Of a stretch of DNA of 22,767 nt, positions 18,345 through 22,767 are shown in pieces. Each line of letters begins with the position of its first letter. The stretch's first letter is position 1. The notes beneath the pieces were generated by a model. That model saw only the letters and a list, made by a program, of their open reading frames with translations, had not been told where the DNA came from and searched no databases. The stretch lies in assembly GCA_023666975.1 (NCBI GenBank), contig JAMPAW010000001.1, positions 100,085-122,851 of the forward strand. The letters are read 5' to 3'. The translations under genes and the position numbers were made by a program. Source of the stretch: Clostridium sp. (GTDB lineage: Bacteria; Bacillota_A; Clostridia; Lachnospirales; Lachnospiraceae).

Positions 18345-18968
18345 ATGCTGAGAGTAGCAGTAATGGTGTCCGGAGGCGGAACAAACCTTCAGGCGATTAT
18401 CGATGCAGTGGAATCGGAACGGATTGCCAATACCGAGCTGGTGGCGGTAATCAGTAATAACAGTAAGGCTTTTGCGCTGGAACGTGCCAGAAAGGCGGGT
18501 ATCCGTGACATTGTGGTTTCTCCTAAGAATTTTCCGGATAGAAAATTGTTTAATCAGGCATTAATAGAAACAGTGGATTCCCTGCAGATTGATTTAATTG
18601 TGCTGGCAGGATATCTGGTAGTGCTTCCGCAGGAGATGGTTGAGAAGTATGAAAACCGTATTATCAATATTCATCCGTCACTGATTCCGGCATTTTGCGG
18701 AACAGGATATTACGGCTTAAAGGTGCATGAGGCGGCTCTGGCAAGAGGAGTGAAGATTGTTGGTGCCACGGTTCATTTTGTCGATAAGGGAACGGATACC
18801 GGACCGATTATACTGCAAAAAGCGGTTGCTGTGGAAAACGGTGATACACCAGAGATTTTACAGCGTCGGGTGATGGAGCAGGCAGAGTGGGTACTGCTTC
18901 CGGAGGCGATTAACCTCATTGCTAACGGCAAAGTGGTTGTCGTAGATGGCAAAGCGGTCATGCGCTAA
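18345..18968 (+). CDS. purN: Phosphoribosylglycinamide formyltransferase (folate-dependent)
   Basis: This enzyme transfers the formyl group from 10-formyl-tetrahydrofolate to GAR. It has 207 residues from ATG 18345, placed right after AAGGAGGAGA. An upstream ATG at 18291 would add 18 unlike residues and has no good ribosome binding site. The N-terminus VAVMVSGGGTNLQAI is the phosphate-binding loop. Catalytic N108 and H110 are in INIHPSLIP, and the conserved Asp is D151 in DKGTDTGPI. The AFCGTGYYGLKVHEAAL segment follows, in the form common in Clostridia. The 79-base gap from purM has no visible terminator. Confidence 0.95.
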   Translation: MLRVAVMVSGGGTNLQAIIDAVESERIANTELVAVISNNSKAFALERARKAGIRDIVVSPKNFPDRKLFNQALIETVDSLQIDLIVLAGYLVVLPQEMVEKYENRIINIHPSLIPAFCGTGYYGLKVHEAALARGVKIVGATVHFVDKGTDTGPIILQKAVAVENGDTPEILQRRVMEQAEWVLLPEAINLIANGKVVVVDGKAVMR

Positions 18969-19043
18969 CGATATCAGCGATTGCTGTCACGGTTAAATGG
19001 TGAATCATGAATGACCGGACAGTGAATTGAAGGAGGATAAGAC

Positions 19044-20315
19044 ATGAAGGTTTTAATTATCGGCGGCGGCGGCAGAGAGCATGCAATCGCAGTCAGTGTA
19101 GCAAAGAGTAAAAGGGTATCAAAGATATATGCGGCACCCGGAAATGCCGGTATCGCAGAGATTGCAGAATGTGTGGATATCCCTGTGATGGATTTTGATA
19201 AACAGGTGGCATATGCAAAAGAAAAGGGTGTTGACCTTGTCATTGTCGGACCGGACGACCCGCTGGTAGCAGGCTGTGTGGATGCTTTTGAGGCGGCAGG
19301 GATAAAAGTGTTTGGACCGCGGAAAAATGCGGCGGTTATTGAAGGGTCCAAAGCATTTTCCAAAGATTTAATGAAGAAATATCATATTCCCACGGCCGCC
19401 TATGAAACTTTTGATGATGCACAAAAGGCACTGCAATATCTGGAGACGGCCGAATTTCCGATTGTGTTAAAAGCAGACGGACTGGCTCTGGGTAAGGGTG
19501 TGCTGATTTGCAATACGTTGGAGGAAGCGAAAGCCGGAGTGCAGGAAATTATGCTCGACAAGCATTTTGGGGATGCAGGAAACAAGATGGTTGTTGAAGA
19601 GTTTATGACAGGGCGGGAGGTTTCGGTATTGGCGTTTTGTGACGGAACCACAATCAAAACCATGACTTCGGCGCAGGACCACAAGCGGGCAAAGGACGGA
19701 GACCAGGGATTAAATACCGGGGGAATGGGAACATTTTCACCAAGCCCGTTTTATACAGAGGAGATTGATGCTTTCTGCCAGAAGGAAATTTACCGAAAGA
19801 CAATGGCAGCGATGAAGGAAGAAGGACGTGCTTTTGTCGGTGTGCTCTTTGCCGGATTAATGATAACGGAAAAAGGGACAAAAGTTTTGGAATTTAATGC
19901 AAGGTTTGGTGATCCGGAGGCGCAGGTGGTTCTTCCGCGGATGAAGAATGATATTATTGATGTGATGGAGGCCTGTATCGACGGAAGACTAGATGAAATT
20001 GATTTGGAATTTGAGGATAATGCGGCAGTCTGTGTGGTATTGGCATCTGACGGATATCCGGTATCCTATGAAAAAGGCTTTGAGATTAGCGGATTGGATA
20101 CCTTTAAAGATAAGGAGGGATATTATGTATTCCATGCAGGTACAAAATTTGCTGATGATAAAATAGTGACAAACGGTGGCCGTGTACTTGGAGTGACGGC
20201 AAAAGGGAAGGATTTGGTGACGGCCCGCTCTAATGCGTATATGGCATCGGAATGGATTCATTTTGACAATAAATATATGCGCCATGATATAGGAAAAGCA
20301 ATTGATGAGAAGTAG
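19044..20315 (+). CDS. purD: Phosphoribosylamine-glycine ligase (GAR synthetase)
   Basis: This ATP-grasp enzyme joins phosphoribosylamine and glycine, the step before PurN. It has 423 residues, normal for the family. The N-terminal dinucleotide-like fold begins VLIIGGGGREHAI. The ATP-grasp core has LKADGLALGKGV, the DQGLNTGGMG loop (220-229) and the metal-binding stretch FNARFGDPEAQ (N285). The C-terminal domain is complete. AGGAGG (19031-19036) lies 7 bases before the ATG. It is the last gene of the purMND unit; a weak hairpin follows. Confidence 0.96.
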   Translation: MKVLIIGGGGREHAIAVSVAKSKRVSKIYAAPGNAGIAEIAECVDIPVMDFDKQVAYAKEKGVDLVIVGPDDPLVAGCVDAFEAAGIKVFGPRKNAAVIEGSKAFSKDLMKKYHIPTAAYETFDDAQKALQYLETAEFPIVLKADGLALGKGVLICNTLEEAKAGVQEIMLDKHFGDAGNKMVVEEFMTGREVSVLAFCDGTTIKTMTSAQDHKRAKDGDQGLNTGGMGTFSPSPFYTEEIDAFCQKEIYRKTMAAMKEEGRAFVGVLFAGLMITEKGTKVLEFNARFGDPEAQVVLPRMKNDIIDVMEACIDGRLDEIDLEFEDNAAVCVVLASDGYPVSYEKGFEISGLDTFKDKEGYYVFHAGTKFADDKIVTNGGRVLGVTAKGKDLVTARSNAYMASEWIHFDNKYMRHDIGKAIDEK

Positions 20316-20336
20316 ATGAGTGACAAAGGAAAAGGG

Positions 20337-20376
20337 GGGACTGTGATGTGGTTGCAGTCCCTTTGTGTCCGTTTTG
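20337..20376 (+). terminator. Weak terminator-like hairpin after purD
   Basis: GGGACTG (20337-20343) pairs with CAGTCCC (20355-20361) across an 11-base loop, followed by TTT and, further on, TTTT. The T-tract is interrupted, so termination may be partial and clpC could receive read-through from the purine genes. Confidence 0.4.
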
Positions 20377-20393
20377 ATCATCATGGCAGAAGC

Positions 20394-20417
20394 CAACGTC
20401 ATACGGGTATGATGTTG
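20394..20417 (+). promoter_or_regulatory. 24-base imperfect dyad upstream of clpC (candidate operator)
   Basis: Two 11-base half-sites (20394-20404 and 20407-20417) mirror each other around GG with one mismatch. A TATGAT (20408-20413) inside the right half could be a -10 box, but no good -35 box is 17 bases upstream. It does not match the CtsR repeat (GGTCAAA heptads) expected before many clpC genes. Confidence 0.4.
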
Positions 20418-20457
20418 ACCGCTGCCTGCAGAAATAAATGACAGATTGGAGAACAGC

Positions 20458-22767
20458 ATGAAACAGAATTATACCAGAAGTGCCAATAATGCCCTTAAGC
20501 ATGCGAAAAAAATTGCACTGGATTTGACACAGGAATATGTGGGAAGTGAGCATTTACTGCTTGGACTGGCAAGAGAGAAAAGCGGTCTTGCCTCCGCTGT
20601 TTTAGTCAAGAATGGTGTGGAAGAGGGGCGGCTGGAGAATCTAATCAGCCAGCTCATGGTGGATAATACCAATGTGGCATTGGCGAATAAAGCAGAATTT
20701 TCAAAGAGATGTCAGGATATTTTAGATTTGGCAGACAAGGAGGCTGTCCGGTTTAAAGCAGAAAAAGTAGGTACTGAGCATTTGCTTATTGCCATTATCA
20801 AGCATCCGGACAGTGTAGCATTCCGTCTTTTAACGGCGATGAATATCAATGTCAGTAGATTATATTCGGATATTCTGGCAGCAATGAGTGTGGATGCGGC
20901 AACGGTGAAAAGTGAGATAAGCAGCCTGAAATCAAGGGAAAAGAAAGGAAAATCCCCTACGCCTACTTTGGATCAGTATTCAAGGGATTTTACCAAGCTT
21001 GCCAGAGAGGGGAACCTTGATCCTGTCGTGGGAAGAAATGCAGAAATGCAGAGAGTAGTGCAGATACTCAGCCGCCGCATGAAGAATAATCCCTGTCTGG
21101 TAGGTGAACCGGGTGTTGGGAAAACCGCTATTGTAGAGGGATTGGCGCAGATGATTGTAGCGGGAGAGGTACCGGAAACTGTAATCGGAAAACGTCTTCT
21201 CTCCTTGGATTTATCCGGAATGGTGGCAGGTTCAAAATACCGTGGAGAGTTTGAAGAGCGCATCAAAAAGCTGATTCATGAAGTGATACAGGTCGGAAAT
21301 GTTATTTTATTTGTCGATGAGCTGCACACGATTATCGGTGCGGGCGGCGCAGAAGGGGCTATCGATGCATCGAATATATTGAAACCGGCATTGTCGCGGG
21401 GAGAAATCCAGATGATTGGGGCAACTACCACGGCAGAATACCGTAAGTATGTGGAAAAAGATGCGGCTTTGGAGCGAAGATTTCAGCCGGTGACGGTTCA
21501 TGAGCCGACAGAAGAAGAGGCCGTTGCCATATTAAAGGGGCTGCGTTCCTGTTATGAATATCACCATGGCTTGACGATAAGTGACAAAGCGATTGAAGCC
21601 TGCGTGAAAATGGCCGTGCGCTATTTGAATGACCGGTTTTTGCCGGATAAAGCCATTGATTTGATGGACGAGGCAGCGGCAAAGAAAAAACTGGCAGCTT
21701 CTAAGGTGACTCCGCAGATGAAAGAGGTGGAACAGGAGATTACGAACTTGAATATCGAACTGGACCAGTCTTTTATGGAAAATGATTTGGAAAGCGCACA
21801 TGAGACGAAACTTGCCATTAAGGTATTGGAAGAAAAGTTTGAAAAAATGAAAAAGCGGCATGATAACAGTCTGAAACTCCAAAGCCTGATATTGGACGAA
21901 GATGATATTGCAACGGTGGTGGCAGAGTGGACGAAGATTCCGGTCAGCCGGCTGAGGGAGGAGGAGTCAAAACGGCTGTTACATTTAGAGGATACGCTGC
22001 ATAAACGGGTTGTAGGACAGGACGAAGCAGTAGGTGCAGTGGCAAAGGCGATTAAGCGGGGAAGGGTAGGACTCAAAGACCCGAAACGTCCAACCGGATC
22101 TTTCCTGTTTTTGGGACCGACCGGTGTGGGAAAAACAGAACTCTCCAAAGCCTTGGCGGAAGCTGTTTTTGGCGATGAGAAGGCATTAATCCGGGTCGAT
22201 ATGTCCGAATATATGGAAAAGCACAGTGTGTCCAAAATGATTGGTTCTCCACCGGGTTATGTTGGCTTTGAAGAGGGCGGCCAGTTGAGTGAAAAGGTAC
22301 GGCGCAATCCGTATTCGGTAATCCTTTTTGATGAGATTGAAAAGGCGCATACGGACATTTTCAATGTACTTTTGCAGATACTTGACGATGGACATGTGAC
22401 GGATTCACAGGGGAGAAAGGTTGATTTTAAGAATACGATTATCATTATGACCAGTAATGTGGGTGCGGCGCGCATAATGGAACCAAAGAAATTGGGATTT
22501 TCAAGCGATACCTCCGATGAAAAGGATCATGAGTTTATGAAGAACAGTGTAATGGAGGAAGTAAAGCATTTGTTTAAGCCAGAGTTCTTAAATCGGATTG
22601 ACGACACAATTGTCTTTCATGCTTTGACCAAGGAAGAGGTTAAGGATATTGCAGACTTGCTGCTTCGGGATTTTGCGGTTCGTGTGAAGAAGCAAATGGG
22701 GATTGAATTGAAATATGGTGAAGCCGTGCGGAATTATATTTTTGATAAGGGCTATGATAAAAAATAT
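20458..22767 (+). CDS. clpC: ATP-dependent Clp protease ATP-binding subunit ClpC, cut by window end
   Basis: The first 770 residues of a ClpC unfoldase are visible; the family is about 810-820, so the last roughly 45 are beyond the window. The N-terminal double Clp-N repeat (about 1-145) binds adaptors and substrates. The first AAA+ domain has Walker A GEPGVGKT (216-223) and [10 protein letters not shown] ClpC-type middle domain follows, with a UVR-like helix ([16 protein letters not shown]), which separates it from ClpA and from long-M-domain ClpB. The second AAA+ domain has GPTGVGKT (553-560) and [11 protein letters not shown]. It feeds unfolded proteins to ClpP. No ctsR, mcsA or mcsB precedes it; the neighbour is purD. 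GGAG (20448-20451) lies 6 bases before the ATG. Confidence 0.93.
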   Translation, partial: MKQNYTRSANNALKHAKKIALDLTQEYVGSEHLLLGLAREKSGLASAVLVKNGVEEGRLENLISQLMVDNTNVALANKAEFSKRCQDILDLADKEAVRFKAEKVGTEHLLIAIIKHPDSVAFRLLTAMNINVSRLYSDILAAMSVDAATVKSEISSLKSREKKGKSPTPTLDQYSRDFTKLAREGNLDPVVGRNAEMQRVVQILSRRMKNNPCLVGEPGVGKTAIVEGLAQMIVAGEVPETVIGKRLLSLDLSGMVAGSKYRGEFEERIKKLIHEVIQVGNVILFVDELHTIIGAGGAEGAIDASNILKPALSRGEIQMIGATTTAEYRKYVEKDAALERRFQPVTVHEPTEEEAVAILKGLRSCYEYHHGLTISDKAIEACVKMAVRYLNDRFLPDKAIDLMDEAAAKKKLAASKVTPQMKEVEQEITNLNIELDQSFMENDLESAHETKLAIKVLEEKFEKMKKRHDNSLKLQSLILDEDDIATVVAEWTKIPVSRLREEESKRLLHLEDTLHKRVVGQDEAVGAVAKAIKRGRVGLKDPKRPTGSFLFLGPTGVGKTELSKALAEAVFGDEKALIRVDMSEYMEKHSVSKMIGSPPGYVGFEEGGQLSEKVRRNPYSVILFDEIEKAHTDIFNVLLQILDDGHVTDSQGRKVDFKNTIIIMTSNVGAARIMEPKKLGFSSDTSDEKDHEFMKNSVMEEVKHLFKPEFLNRIDDTIVFHALTKEEVKDIADLLLRDFAVRVKKQMGIELKYGEAVRNYIFDKGYDKKY

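Overview
The window looks like chromosomal DNA of an anaerobic Clostridia member, most likely a Lachnospiraceae relative. The GC content is moderate, Shine-Dalgarno sites are strong, protein sequences are Firmicutes-like, c-di-GMP enzymes are abundant, and a J-like/TPR plus HscC-type Hsp70 pair is present. No rRNA, tRNA, CRISPR array, transposase or phage gene was seen.

Layout: (1) 1-720 holds the 3' end of a membrane diguanylate cyclase closed by a GNRA-loop terminator. (2) 860-6962 is an F1Fo ATP synthase operon, atpB-atpE-atpF-atpA-atpG-atpD-atpC, closed by a strong terminator. It has no atpH. The alpha subunit instead carries about 100 extra N-terminal residues, and residues 21-91 of these align by eye with the C-terminal, b-binding domain of delta. 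This delta-CTD/alpha fusion is the most unusual feature of the window. (3) 7026-9928 is a c-di-GMP pair: a 7TM diguanylate cyclase translationally linked to an HD-GYP phosphodiesterase. (4) 9931-10136 is a long nested palindrome with perfect 14-base terminal inverted repeats, probably a non-autonomous repeat element. (5) 10161-11621 holds purE (+) and purC (-), converging on a shared bidirectional terminator. (6) 11818-17155 holds a 1180-residue J-like/TPR protein followed by an HscC-family Hsp70, resembling a chaperone/co-chaperone pair. (7) 17240-20315 is purM-purN-purD, driven by a near-consensus promoter whose -10 box lies inside one arm of a hairpin. (8) 20458 to the end is clpC, cut by the window edge, with a 24-base imperfect dyad upstream.

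Functionally the window combines energy coupling (ATP synthase, predicted proton-type from the c subunit), c-di-GMP signalling on both sides of it, five de novo purine genes (purE, C, M, N, D) and two protein quality-control systems. All similarity statements come from reading motifs and recalled family sequences; no database search was run.
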